A stretch of 64,000 nucleotides of DNA. It comes from Bombyx mori. Taxonomy: Eukaryota > Arthropoda > Insecta > Lepidoptera > Bombycidae. A program made the position numbers and the translations under genes. The stretch is taken from contig NC_085128.1 in assembly GCF_030269925.1 (NCBI RefSeq), positions 11,782,501 to 11,846,500 on the forward strand, read 5' to 3'. Of this stretch, positions 35,229 to 46,907 are shown piece by piece (the first letter of the stretch is position 1; every line of letters begins with the position of its first letter). The notes under the pieces are model-generated. The model did not search any database and was not told where the DNA came from. It saw only the letters and a program-made list of their open reading frames with translations.

Positions 35229-38200
35229 TCAGCCATAGTAAACACCAGCCATAAGCAATGCTTTCGGAGTGGCATCCAGGACGTTGTTGATTATGGAAAA
35301 GGCAAATGGACGATTAATCTCAACAGCTATCAGTTTGTCTGAACAAACTTCTTCTGCCTTATTGGGTTTCTTCACTTCATCTGGAAATATAGATATACTA
35401 TAAATATTTGACGTGACTTAAGTATTTCAATTATAAATTAATAATGTTTTTTCAGTTTGTAACAAGAGAAACCTAAACGAATTTCCAAAACACATTACCC
35501 CTCACTGCTTAGATTACAAGTCATTAATGTCAGATCTCCCGGATCCATTCTCGGTGCTTTCTTCCAGCACTGGGCACCGCCCTTGTCGAATTTGTCGATT
35601 ACGATGAAGAGTTCGACAAGCAAACTAACCCATAGACAAAACCCTATGAGTTTCTAGCTGGGTTTTGTCAGTAGGACGCGATTCCGATCGTGTGGTAGAT
35701 TCAGCGAAGCGCTGCTCTTGCTAGGGCTCACCTACTCGTTCACGCTTAGCTGGAATAACTTCTTAGGCTACCGGCGATTAAGCAGGGAAACGATATTGAG
35801 ATTGTTTTCGACATCCGACAGTATTTTTATTATCTTTTGTTTTGTCTTCGAAGTTTTCGTTAATATTCTGCTTAATTTATATTATTTTACTTTTTTTTAT
35901 TTGACCCCATAGACATCTACAACGTAAATGCCGCCACCTATCTTGAGATAATAGTTTTAAGGTCTCAGTTTTTACAGTACAACGGCTGCCCCACACTTCA
36001 AACCGAAACGCATTACTGCTTCACGGCAGAAACAGGCAAGGTTGTGGTACCTACCCGTGCGGACTCACAAAATGACCTACCGCCAGTAATTATGAAAATT
36101 ATAATTTTACGGGTTTTTATTTTTATTACACGATGTTATTCCTTCACCGTGGAAGTCATCGTGAACATTTGTTAAGTGCGTATTTCCTCAGAAAAAATGG
36201 CTAAAAAAAACAAAGCCGCTGCCTGCTGCTCAGGATTCTCCAAACCTTGGATGAACAGGGTAATATTACAGCACTTATGAAACAACGTGAAGGGAAATTC
36301 CCTGAAAACCCACTATAATAGAAAAAAGTGTCTCTAGGTAGTATGGATGATTCTTGTTTCGGTGGCGGGTGGTGCGATGATAAAAACGAGATGACGGTAT
36401 CATCTTAAATGATTTCAGATTTCTCCATTGAACGTTGTTGTTAGAAAGGGTTCTTTAAAATAAAGTCAACTGTTAAAGAGTAAACTACAAGAACGGTTTC
36501 TTTTTTCTGTGAAAGTCACATAAAATTAATTAAGCAACTGTAGGTACATACCGAAACTATTTTCTTTAATTATTTTATCAACAAGATAGGTATCGGTCAA
36601 GAAACTTTTGATTACACCGGGCTCACAGTTCTTGGTCACACCGGAGAGCTGGGCACGTTTTTTATCAAACAATATGTCCAAGTTTTGTATCTGAAACGTT
36701 GGGTTCAAATTGAGAATCACGCTTACAATAAGAACATATTTGTATATAAATAAAACATTTAGGTCTGTGTTTGTCTTTTATGGGCTTCTGAATAAATCAA
36801 TCCGATTGTGACGAAATTTGATGCGGTTGTCGTTGGCATTTCCAGAATTGCTTGTCATATTACCATTAACGTATGATAGTGAGATGTGGTCAGATGGTTT
36901 TTTCAATAAATCGATGTTTCTCATACAATTAGCGATATTCCCAACGGAAGCCCAATGATGCGGTACAAAATAATTTTAGGTTTTTTTTTTCAAATTCGTC
37001 AATTATACAGTTAATTAGTATAAAGAGATAAGAGCATTAATTAGCAAATATTTAAAATAGAAGATTTAACATAATTTGAATCTTATCACACCGCTTTGAG
37101 GGCCTTCGTAATGTCCAGTTGAGTTAATATCTCTCCAAGGGGCAGATGTAGCTCCACGCATTTATATTCTTGGAATGGACTGATTTGTGTGAAAACTTCG
37201 GCATTCGAACTTCTGAACTTCTGTATGAGCTTAGATAATCCATTGATCTCATCAGGGAGAATTATGAATAGTGTCAAGTCGCCTCCCTTGAGGGATATGC
37301 TGATGAACTGGAAAAAAATTATATGTGAAGGAACAATCTCTAAAATCTTAATTTTCTGAGCGCATATGGTTTTGTTTTTTTGTATTTCCATGTAATTTTT
37401 TTATATTTAATGGACTGAGTTTGGCTCTCTTCAGTTGAAGAAGTGCTTGCTGTGGACTATGCTTAAATCTTGCTTCTGTCTGTAACTTGTCTCGAATGGT
37501 TTAGTTTACAAAGAGTGTTCCATAGTGCTCTCAGAATTAGTTCGAAAGCTAACCTCTCTTGAATGGAATTTTAACATTTTCTAATCTGTCTTATGCACTG
37601 ACACTACCCGTCCACAGAGTACTGGACTGGGAAGAAGGACCTTTTTGTCGTGGTATCGCAATTACATGGACTATTCCTACAACCTTCAACGAGTATTGGA
37701 ATTGTTAGGGTTGACACAGAATTTCCCGAGCGCTATGACATGTCCTTCTTCAAAGGAAGCTTGCGGAGAGTACTCAGAGGTAGACAGGACTTGGCTCTGC
37801 CCCTAGTATTTGATGACGTCCATAAGCGGCGGTAACCACTCGCTATCAGGTGGGCCGCATGCTTGTCGGTCTTCAAAGGCAATAAAAAAGTCCATAAGTG
37901 ACAGTAGACGCTAACCCCTTAGTTGGGCCGATATTCGTCAGCTTCTATAGAAATTAAAAAACAAAATAACTACTCGTCCTTGCTAATTGAAACCATTGTA
38001 ATTCTTTAAGCTTTGTAGTTAATTTTTTATTTACGAGAACATGTATCCACCATTATAATCAGCTTAGATCTCAAATGAGGAAAAGAAATAAAAATAAACA
38101 CTAACCTGTGCATCATATTCAGGAACTTTGGCATACTTTACGATTGCCTTTCCGACCAAAGCAGGTGTCTTTATCTTTTTCTTAGCGTTCAAATAGAAAT

Positions 38201-41200
38201 CAATTGTTTTCACTTTCGTTGGATTGAACCCAGTATTGTAGTCAAGCTGAAATTTGTGAAATGATGTTATGAAAACACAAAAAAAGTAAAACTTAATCGG
38301 ACACTAAACAGGTGAATGTCGTCGTGGCCTTAGATAAGATGTTCAGTACTCGTATCGAGTGATGTGATTCAGGTCGGGGTTAAAATCCCGGAAGTACATA
38401 GACAATTTTCTAAGGAAATACATACATACCTAATTCAGGTACCTCCACGATGAAAGAATAACATCGTGTAGAAAACAAAAACCATAAAATTTATTAGTTC
38501 CTGTAGTTGAGTATTATGAGTATAAGGCCGCACAGATGGGTACTATCACTCTACCTTTTTCTTCAGTGAAACACTAAGCATTCCGACCTGAAGGTGGGGC
38601 AGCTTTTCAGTGCGCAATCTCAGTTTTATAGTAATAAAACTGAGATTTTAAACTGATTTTTCAAGGTGTTCGGCGATATTTACGTTTTTGATGTTCATGG
38701 GCTTAGGTAACCGCTTAACTCCAGATGGGCCGTCAGGTTTTTTGCCTATCCGAGCGCTAAAAAATTCACCATAACATAACGATAAAAACATAACAATAAA
38801 ATTGACACTCCGGTTTAAAGATGAGTAACGGCAGTATCTCTTTGATGTCTACAGACGTAGTCAATATCAAGTGAGCCCTGGGTTCCTCTGTCAATTTACA
38901 GCAATAAAATAAAAATAATAAAAATCCTTCCTCTCCCTTAATATTACCTCTAAATCTAGAGAACCAACTACAATGAAGCCATCGCCACCCTTGAATATGC
39001 TTGGATCAACTAAATCTGTGGTTCCATATTCGTCGAATTCTTCTTCGACCTAAAAAAAAACTCATATTGTGGTGTTTGATTTGTAAAAAAAAAAGCACTT
39101 ACTTCTTTACAACCATACCTTTCGTTGAAAACCAACATACCTTCGACGCATAAATAATATTTTTACTGCAAATATACATATTATATACATTAAGAAAGTT
39201 GTGTCTAAGCTACAAATTAGTCAAGACAATTCTTATTATTTTTATTTAAGACATAAAATGAATCTAGATCTTGCGGAGTACATGATTTATTCTGTTTTTT
39301 TTTTTCGATCACTGAGCGAACACTAGTAAGTATACACAGCATACCTTTTTCTCCTATGCTTGCCAAGGACTTTTATTGTTGATTGCTTATCGAGTTCATG
39401 CTATATAAAACCAAACAAAAATATTGGAAACAAGCTACTATTTCCCCATCTTGACAAGTAAAAATGTTAACAGCACAAGAAAATGTTAAGCCTACGTAAA
39501 TCTATAGGTACTAGTGGTCCCGCAGTAGTCGAAATTCGCCTATAATTAATTGGAATTGTAAGTTTGTACACGTTGTTTTATACTTTAATAATCACAAATT
39601 TCGCCAAGACTACACTGTATAAAATATTAACAACAATATTTAATCTATTCTCAATTTGATAACAGACGCCAAGAACAAAAGTTTGACAATAAATAGTATG
39701 CATGCGTGTGTGCGTCAAATACATGGTATGTAGTGTATGTAATGTTTTCTTTATTAATTTAATGTATCTTTTATGCATTATTTTGAAAAATTATTAGCAT
39801 TGTGCACTTCTTCTCTATATTCTCTATAAGTGTGCAAAATTTCATACTCCTCCGTCCGCGCAATTTTCGTAAAAAGGGATACAAAGTTTTTGCTTCACGT
39901 ATTAATATATAGATTGGTGATTATATTTTTATCAACACTATTACCGACGATATTTTTACAACAAATTAGTTACTTGCAAAAAGACTGCAAATGGAGGAAC
40001 TTAGGAACTTATCTGCTGGAAGATACATACCCACTCATTTATTTCTTTGGCCGCTTTCTGTGGTCTATCGAAGTCTACATTTCCTGTTTTCCCTTTGAAG
40101 TACTGCGAATAGGTTTTCTTGAAAGCCGGACAAAATTGGTCTTCGTCATCGGCGTATATTTTCGATGTGTACCTGAGTGGAATATCACTGTCAAATGTCC
40201 TTTCGTTTCCTATTTTGAAACTCCTCTTCACCTAATAACAAATTCAAATTTACAGTTAATAAAAAAACTAAGGTTCATATCTCGTAGTGTCATAATATGT
40301 GATAAAAAAAAAATTGTTTTTATTGCTTAGGCGGGTGGACGAGCTCACGACCCACCAGGTGTTAAGTGGATACCGGAGCCCGTAGACATCTACAACATAA
40401 AAGCCGCCACCTACCATGAGATATAAGTTCTAAGGTCTCAGAATAGTTAAAACGGCTGCCCCACCCTTCAAACCGAAACGCATTACTGCTTCATGGCAGA
40501 AATAGACAGGGCGGTGTTACCTACCCGTGTGGACTCAAGAGGTCCTACCACCAGTAATTACGCAAATTATAATTTTACGGGTTTGATTTTTACTACACAA
40601 TGTTATTCCTTCACCGTGGAAGTAAATCGTGAACATTTGTTAAGTACATATTTTATTAGAAAAATTGGTACCCGCTAGCGGGATTCGAACACCGGTGCAT
40701 CGCTTTATACGAATGCACCGGACGTCTTATCCTTTAGGCCACGACGTCTTTTTTTGTGTATTTTTTCGCATTTACAGCGTAGCTACAGTGTACATTAAAC
40801 CGATATACTTTTATCTTAATCCTACAGGCCTTTTACCACTCTAGACACCAAATCCGTAACACGAAATTATGAAACTTTTTGTTTTTCATATGTCCTACCA
40901 GAGGCTGGTATAATGTGGTACAATATAATATAATATACATATATACATCTACATACATCAGTACTATTCTTCAATCCCACTATATCTGTGATAGTTTCAA
41001 AAGTTTCTCCTTTGGAATATAAAACAAGCTGCCCCAAAATGTTGAAAATGGGCACGGATGTTACAGCGAGAGATTTTCCTGGATAATATTTTTGAAGTTC
41101 CTGTAAAAATATATAATATTTTAAACACCGCCAAGACTTAAACTCTATTGTAGTTCAATGTAATATTTATGTCTTCAGTTAGTTTAATTAAAAAGTTTAT

Positions 41201-42156
41201 TAAAAGTATTTAAATAATTAATTTTATTTTTCCATATGTCGCACAAACTACTTGTAGATATTTCAATTTGATAGGCAGATATTTTAATGCATGCTCAAAA
41301 TATATTAGGTTTCATGGTCACAGAAGACGAGACACTAAAGACAAAGAAATATTGAAAATATTAAAAAGTTGACGATAATCGAACCGTATAAATGATTTCG
41401 AACATATCGTCGATGTGTGAAAAGTTACATAAGAAATTACTACGATAATAATATCTTGATGAATATCTTAGGAATGATTGGATCACTTGAACAGACAACG
41501 TATATTACAATACAATTCCCAACATAATATTTGACTGATATGATACTATGTATAAGAAATTTTAAGTACTACACTTACAAAAAACAGGTTCCTCGTTAAC
41601 TCATTACTATTTGCAGCAAGCCAGTTGCTTATATTTGCGTTTGGATTCTTATCTAAAAACATAAGAGAATCGTAATATATTGCTAAGTAATAGCTGATAA
41701 ATTATACGCTTTCACCGACAGGCAGGGAGGCACGGGAATCGTGGTATTAAAAAAAAATCGCACGGCATACATTTCTAGTGGTAAGGCGTATTGTCAATCG
41801 TCTTGCCAAATTCTACAAATAAGTAGTCTCGCGTTCTGTTTTGATGGGTTGGGATAATTCATATACAAATGAAGCTTTGACTCCGGGTCCCAAAGTGGGT
41901 GGCGATATTCACCTTGTATTGTCTATCGGCTTTTAATATCGCATAGACTTAAAGAGCTTCCTGAAACCCAATTCTATAAAAAAATTATGTACGAGTATGT
42001 AGCAATAACAAAAATTAAGAATGGAACACGTTTTGATCCAGGCATGTGTAAACTTTAACAAATAAATTAAATAAATTTTAACTACAAACCTTCTATGAAT
42101 GCGGCAGTTAACAACCCAAATAAGGAACACAAACAACTCAACAAGGACTTCTTCAT
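35229..42156 (-). CDS. Serpin B: secreted serpin-fold protein with short, hinge-less reactive loop (9 exons)
   Basis: Coding exons in transcript order: 42090-42156, 41579-41652, 40957-41100, 40031-40231, 38948-39049, 38106-38246, 37092-37307, 36552-36690, 35229-35380. Every intron is GT-AG; the joined frame is 411 codons plus TGA. The ATG at 42156 gives a signal peptide 'MKKSLLSCLCSLFGLLTAA'. Landmarks: helix A 'NWLAANSNELTRNLFF'; glycosylation site 'NST' (93-95); 'SKIYADDEDQFCPAFKK' (119-135); 'NVDFDRPQKAAKEINEW' (to 162); 'PALVGKAIVKYAKVPEYDAQ' (to 243); 'LTLFIILPDEINGL' (254-267); and 'INRPFAFSI' (383-391) with C-terminal 'LLMAGVYYG'. Between 'YLVDKIIKENSF' and 'INRPF' the usual EEGTEAAAA hinge is missing, and the loop is about nine residues short with Cys374 near its middle. 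Typical serine-protease inhibition by loop insertion is thus doubtful. The features recall silk-gland serpins 16/18/22 of Bombyx (from memory, not verified). Confidence 0.93.
35505..35795 (+). mobile_element. Jockey-clade LINE 3' end, in serpin B intron 8
   Basis: 'ggatccattctcggtgcttt', 'ttcgacaagcaaactaaccc' and 'ctgctcttgctagggctcacc' match the jockey tail family. The same insertion is present in intron 8 of serpin C (47180-47560), so it predates the duplication. Confidence 0.65.
35893..36200 (-). mobile_element. Bm1 SINE fragment, in serpin B intron 8
   Basis: Starts within the body at 'ccccatagacatctacaacg' and ends at 'aagtgcgtatttcctcagaaaaaatgg'. Both the 3' tail and the tRNA head are missing. 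Confidence 0.8.
37755..37895 (+). repeat. Dispersed repeat family C, 3' end, in serpin B intron 6
   Basis: 'ggtagacaggacttggctctgcccc', 'accactcgctatcaggtgggccgcatgc' and the end 'aaaggcaataaaaaa' match the family at 1673 and 44712. Confidence 0.6.
38318..38765 (+). repeat. Diverged Bm1-like SINE, in serpin B intron 5
   Basis: A head ('gtcgtcgtggccttagataag', '..gttaaaatcccgg'), a body ('gtataaggccgcacagatggg') and a tail ('aaccgcttaactccagatggg') follow the Bm1 layout with many changes. The paralogous intron of serpin C keeps only the first few bases ('gtcgtcgtggcc'), so most of it was deleted there. Confidence 0.6.
40312..40750 (-). mobile_element. Bm1 SINE, full length, in serpin B intron 3
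   Basis: From 'tttttattgcttaggcgggtgg' to 'ctttaggccacgacgtc', with the tRNA-like head intact. It is absent from the same intron of serpin C. Confidence 0.88.
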
Positions 42157-42204
42157 TGTGAAATGTCCCCGCAATTTCTGGAAAACGAATTGTTAAAACT
42201 TCAC

Positions 42205-42211
42205 TTATATA
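42205..42211 (-). promoter_or_regulatory. TATA box of serpin B
   Basis: TATATAA on the minus strand, about 50 bases before the start codon, followed by GTGAAG. The same arrangement is present upstream of serpin C. Confidence 0.65.
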
Positions 42212-42219
42212 AAACCAAT

Positions 42220-44700
42220 TTTAATTAATTCTCTTTGTTTAATTCAAAGATAAAATCGAATAATGTAACGTACTTAATTAAAAACAATAAAATTTATTGA
42301 GTCGTAATCGTTGTTGAGGGTTTTCTAAAACATGTTAGAAAACGTGACGCGTAAATGGATCTTCGCTAGAGTGTCCTTTACGAGTTCCATCTTGGATGGG
42401 ATCGGACACTTGGGCAGAGTGGCGAAGGATTTCTGAATGCTGTTCGATTCCCATTATTCTTAATGTTAGTTTTCCTCGAATTAACCTATGGAATTCACAA
42501 AATTGGATGAATTGGAAATAAAATTATTATGTTTGCCTATTAAATTGAATCTAAACTGTGATCTTGCTGTTTTCTTGAAATAATAAAGAAATTTTATGGA
42601 TTTTCATTCACCCAACGTAGTATTTTTTTTTCTTATTACTTAGCTTGGACGAGCTCACGGCCCACCTGGTATTAAGCCACCTGGCTTACAAAATAAATGC
42701 CGCCACCTACCTTGACTCTCTGAAGTCTGAAAATATGTCAGTTATTGAAAGACAATGTAGCTAGCATACTTGGTGCTTTTTAAATATTCTTTTAACTTAT
42801 TGTTTCTTATAATTTATTGTGAAATCTTATGTAATAGACAAGGCTACATGAGGCTTTATTATTTACAAATTGTTTTTCACAAATTGATGTCATTGTTGTT
42901 TAAGTTTTGCTTATAATGTGTATCTTTTTATAAGTGTTATTTTAATACGGGTATCTGGATAACAACATTTTATTATTTTTCATGATTATTACATACTCAT
43001 TATAAAATTGTTTGAAGCTCTCTTGACCATAAAGGCAAGGTACCTAAAGTACTCGTATCCTAGAAATAAGTCTGGGAATATGCGATCGAGTTAAGAATCA
43101 CAGTAGGTAGACGTCAGCTTGGCACTTCTAATGTCTAAAAGTGAAGTACACCATTCCCCATCATGTAGAGTTTCAACATTATGACAGACGACTTTATATA
43201 GTGCTGGAGCATGAAACAAATCCACATAGGAATTGAAATGAAATAGGACCATTATATTATACTGTTTTTGAACTCTAAATATTTATTTTTGCAGTCCAGA
43301 CTTAGCCAATAATCTTATGCAGTTGCGACTTTAATTTTATTTCTCAAAACGAGCGTAGATATTCATATTGTTACATCCCTCGGATAGTCGGAGCAATGTC
43401 TGTGAAATAAATGAAAAAATTTTCAAGCATTAGAACTTTTCAGAAATATCTCGTCAATTCGAGTAGGTATTGCGAGAAATGTCGGAAAGATTCTACTTCG
43501 TTTTTTACGACTTTGGCAGGTCGGTCCAGTCCAATTAGGACTAAAATGAGAGTGGGTAACGGAGAAGTCTAGCTCGTAGCTTAAAGAGTATTAGCAATGG
43601 AAGCGAAGTTAATAATGCGAAAACGTATAGTGTATCATTGTATAATAGTACTTTGTAGTAAATTGTTAATGGCGTTGAGACCTGTGAATGTCAACGGAAT
43701 AATTTTTAAATAAATGTCATTTGGATAAATCAGTACACTGTTATATCAAGGCGCAAGCCTATTTTCTAAAGGTCTATGTACGATTGTATGGAAATAGTGC
43801 TAGTTTTGACGCGTAAAAATCATTAAGATGCAATCTTTCACAGTCACTGTCGGGTGCAGTCTATGAGGAAATATTCAATAGATTCTTAGAGAGTGCAGGA
43901 GACTAGCTCTATAGGCTAATTGCCTGTAGGTTGCACTGCCTCGTATAGCATTAGTAAAAAGAGTAGTTAAAACTGCAATGAAACTGATCGATAACCTACT
44001 AAATTTATGTTATCCTTTAACAAAATACGAAAACGTTAGAATTATTTTATTACCTTTCACTTCCTGTAGTTAAAGTAAATTTTGGTAAATTAAGTCACTA
44101 GAGGTATTTATTATTCGATATTGTACTTCAGAAAACAGACGCTGATAAAATTAAAATTTTAAAATAAATTTACCACATTTGTAGTATTAATTTAAACACT
44201 CTGCAATATCCCTGCCAAATTTTAATGTTTTCTGGGATACGATGAATTTAGAATTATGTAAGTGACGGACCGATTAGACTGTTGATATTCCAATATGGCG
44301 TCAAATAACCTCAAATTCCAAAAAGAATGATATACCGTGAAATCTGATGAAAAGTTTTATTTGTATTAATATAATAATAATTTGGTTTTATTCGTATTTA
44401 AATATAATAATATGGAACTTCTCCATACAAATTTCAACATCGCTTGCATCTCCCGGAGCATCGAATTTCGTGAAGAATAATATTGTTTAATATAATTATA
44501 ATACCTACAATTCTTCATACCGAGAAGGAAGTTGCAAGGAAAATATGATCACGCAAAATACATAAAATAGCAGCCACTACATTACACTTGCTAATGATGT
44601 CTGTGCGGTTTTGAAAATCATTCTTCCTATTTCTGCCGCAAACCAGTCATCCATTGCGATTTGAAGTGTGAGGCTCCCTAAAACATACCGCTTAGGTTAC
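42220..44700. other. 5' flank of serpin B, part of the duplicated unit
   Basis: No gene is seen. The stretch is collinear with the serpin C flank (53860-60470) and preserves the empty sites of four insertions found there. A small Bm1 3'-end remnant at about 42633-42710 is shared with 54205-54310 and so predates the duplication. Confidence 0.6.
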
Positions 44701-44711
44701 AAATAATTTGG

Positions 44712-44827
44712 TAGGCAGCGGCTTGGGTCTGCCCCTGGCATTGCTGAAGTCCATGGGCGACGGTAACCACTCACCATCGGATGGGCCGTATGCTCGTCTG
44801 CCTACAATAAATGCTGCAATAAAAAAA
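44712..44827 (+). repeat. Dispersed repeat family C, 3' end
   Basis: The best preserved copy: 'ggtaggcagcggcttgggtctgcccc', 'accactcaccatcggatgggccgtatgctcg', ending 'gcaataaaaaaa'. It is absent from the paralogous position near 60480. Confidence 0.7.
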
Positions 44828-44944
44828 TTATAATGTCAGATTCACTGCATCCATAATACATCTAAGTCTTAGAATGATCTCACGGTGGATGACGGTACAA
44901 TACTTGAGTGTAATAAAGAACAGTATAAATATGAACTTTTTTTA

Positions 44945-45150
44945 CTATTTTTTTATTGCTTAGATGGGTGGACGAGCTCACAGCCCATCTGGTGTTAAGT
45001 GGGTACTGGAGCCCACAAACGTCTACAACATAAAGGTTCTAAGGTCTCAGTAAAGTTACAACGGCTGCCCCAGCCTTCAAACCGAAACGCATTATTGCTT
45101 CACGGCAGAAATAGGCAGGGTGGTGGTACCTACCCGTGCGGACTCACATG
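44945..45150 (-). mobile_element. Bm1 SINE 3' half
   Basis: From 'ttttttattgcttagatgggtgg' to 'gtacctacccgtgcggactcac'. The head side is missing. Confidence 0.85.
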
Positions 45151-45309
45151 TATGGGGTAGATTCCACTGCGAGTGATAATTAATTTGAAAAGGATGATAG
45201 TGGAGGGAGTTCTTATGGTTGCGTTTCAGCATGGAATTTCTGAAATGCTCGGGGTGTTTTTTAATTTGGCTTATATTTCATTCAATTTTAGTTTGTTGCT
45301 AGATACCGG

Positions 45310-45466
45310 CTTACTGTTTCACAGTAATGCGTTTCGGTTTGTAGGGTGAAGAACTCATATTTTAAGGTGGGTGGCGGCATTTACGTTGTAGATGTGTATA
45401 TGGGCTCCAGTAACCACTTAACACCAGGTGGTATGTGAAGCTCGACAACCCGTCTAAGCAATAATT
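45310..45466 (+). mobile_element. Bm1 SINE 3' end fragment
   Basis: 'cacagtaatgcgtttcggtttg', 'aaggtgggtggcggcatttacg' and 'acaacccgtctaagcaataa'. Truncated at the 5' side, with an internal deletion. Confidence 0.75.
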
Positions 45467-45849
45467 AAAAAAAATTATGATCCTATATTCATGTCTGACA
45501 ATAAAATATATATTTACAACCATTGACACTACCATGACACATTCATGTCCAAAATTGAAATAAAGAAAATATCTTTTGAAGAAAAAGTAGTTACATACAT
45601 TTTGATGCATCCTTTACAACAAGATCCCAAAACTTTCTACTACTACCCATACGTAATAAATAATATGTGCGGTTAAGAATGAAGGAAAAATTCAGTGAAC
45701 TCAAAGTTTATGATTACCTACGAGACCGCGATCAGAGACCAGGGAATGAGGTTCAAACAGTTTCATGTTATCATGCTATTGAAGTTTTCTGAAGCACAAA
45801 TAAAGAAAATTTTGATTGGTTCTTGTTTATTTTTGTATACCTCATTTAT

Positions 45850-46134
45850 TAGAGATATAAAAATGAATTGCTGTTCGTTAGTCTCGCTAAAACTCGAGAA
45901 AGACTGGACCGATTTGGCTAATTTTGGTCTTGAATTATTTGTGGAAGTCCAGAGAAGGTTTAAAAGGTAGATACATATGAAAATGCTCGGCATGAAATAA
46001 AAATAAAAAAATTGTTTTTTCTTTGATGTGTCCTGCGTCGGACGGATTCCTTTTGTTTGTTTTAAGTTTATTTTATATAAAAGCTTAGGTCTTTTATCGA
46101 TTGAGGCACTACGAAGTCTGCCTGGTCAGCTAGT
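45850..46134. mobile_element. Helitron-like non-autonomous element (copy 1)
   Basis: About 285 bases closely matching 51868-52158, ending 'ctggtcagctagt' before a T. The CTAGT terminus and lack of inverted repeats fit short Helitron derivatives reported in moths and butterflies. The 76-91 codon frames over it are not genes. Confidence 0.5.
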
Positions 46135-46724
46135 TTTATATAAAACCTTCATTATTTTCAACCATATGGATGTTTAATTGGAAATGTCCCGAGCCACTTA
46201 TCACTTAGGAACATGGCGAATCTAGTGATTACTGATTACTGATACGGAGTTGTCGAACATCAATTTGAAGAATTATGCCAAGGACAATAGATATATACTA
46301 CTTTATTTGTTTAAATACTCGACTACATAGCACGATGATTCTTTAGATTTAAATAAACTAGAGACACAACGTATAGTTTGTTTTGTAATATATCACATTC
46401 AGAGAGTACATGCTATATGCGGCCTGGAATCTATGGAATTCAATGATGTTATCTTTGTTGATATACAAGCATTCTTCTTTTATGGCTATCTGACGGAGAA
46501 AACGATTAAGATTAAATTTGCAATATAGATATATACCAGTAGATAAAAATTCAGCTTGAGAAAGGAAAGAAAACAACCAAATGAATACAATTTTCTTCAA
46601 TCACAAATTATGATTTCTTGGGATTTTTTTTTTTAAATTTCATTGGACATACCGGCGTTTGATGCAGTGGTAACTAACTTATTAAACTAATCAATTCAAT
46701 AATTAATTTAAATTAATCAATTTT
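46135..46724. other. Intergenic sequence between serpins B and C, no gene seen
   Basis: AT-rich, with an 80-codon minus-strand frame that has no recognisable domain. This is the short spacer between the two duplicated units. Confidence 0.4.
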
Positions 46725-46881
46725 AACTATTGTAAACATTAGGTAGTTTAGATTTCACTGTAGGTTGAAAAAAAAGCCAAGAATTCGTTAAATTTTAAAT
46801 TCATTTATTGATTTACAATTTAATTAATTCACAAGTGCTACCAGATTTTAAGCAAATACACACTAAACCTTGAAACAAATC

Positions 46882-46887
46882 TTTATT
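46882..46887 (-). promoter_or_regulatory. Poly(A) signal AATAAA of serpin C
   Basis: AATAAA on the minus strand about 20 bases after the stop codon, in sequence conserved with serpin B. Confidence 0.75.
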
Positions 46888-46907
46888 AAGCTTCTATTAT
46901 AATTTAT

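Larger units (their letters stand above)
34776..44900. repeat. Segmental duplication, copy B (paired with 46725-60540)
   Basis: Collinear similarity to 46725-60540 covers the serpin 3' flank, all nine exons, most introns, the promoter and about 2.6 kb of 5' flank. Copy-specific gains include the Bm1 at 34853, the Bm1 at 40312 and the family C repeat at 44712. The outer boundaries are approximate. Confidence 0.88.

Noticed and set aside
39830..40330. 166-codon plus-strand frame
   Set aside because: It overlaps serpin B exon 4 on the opposite strand and is its antisense shadow.
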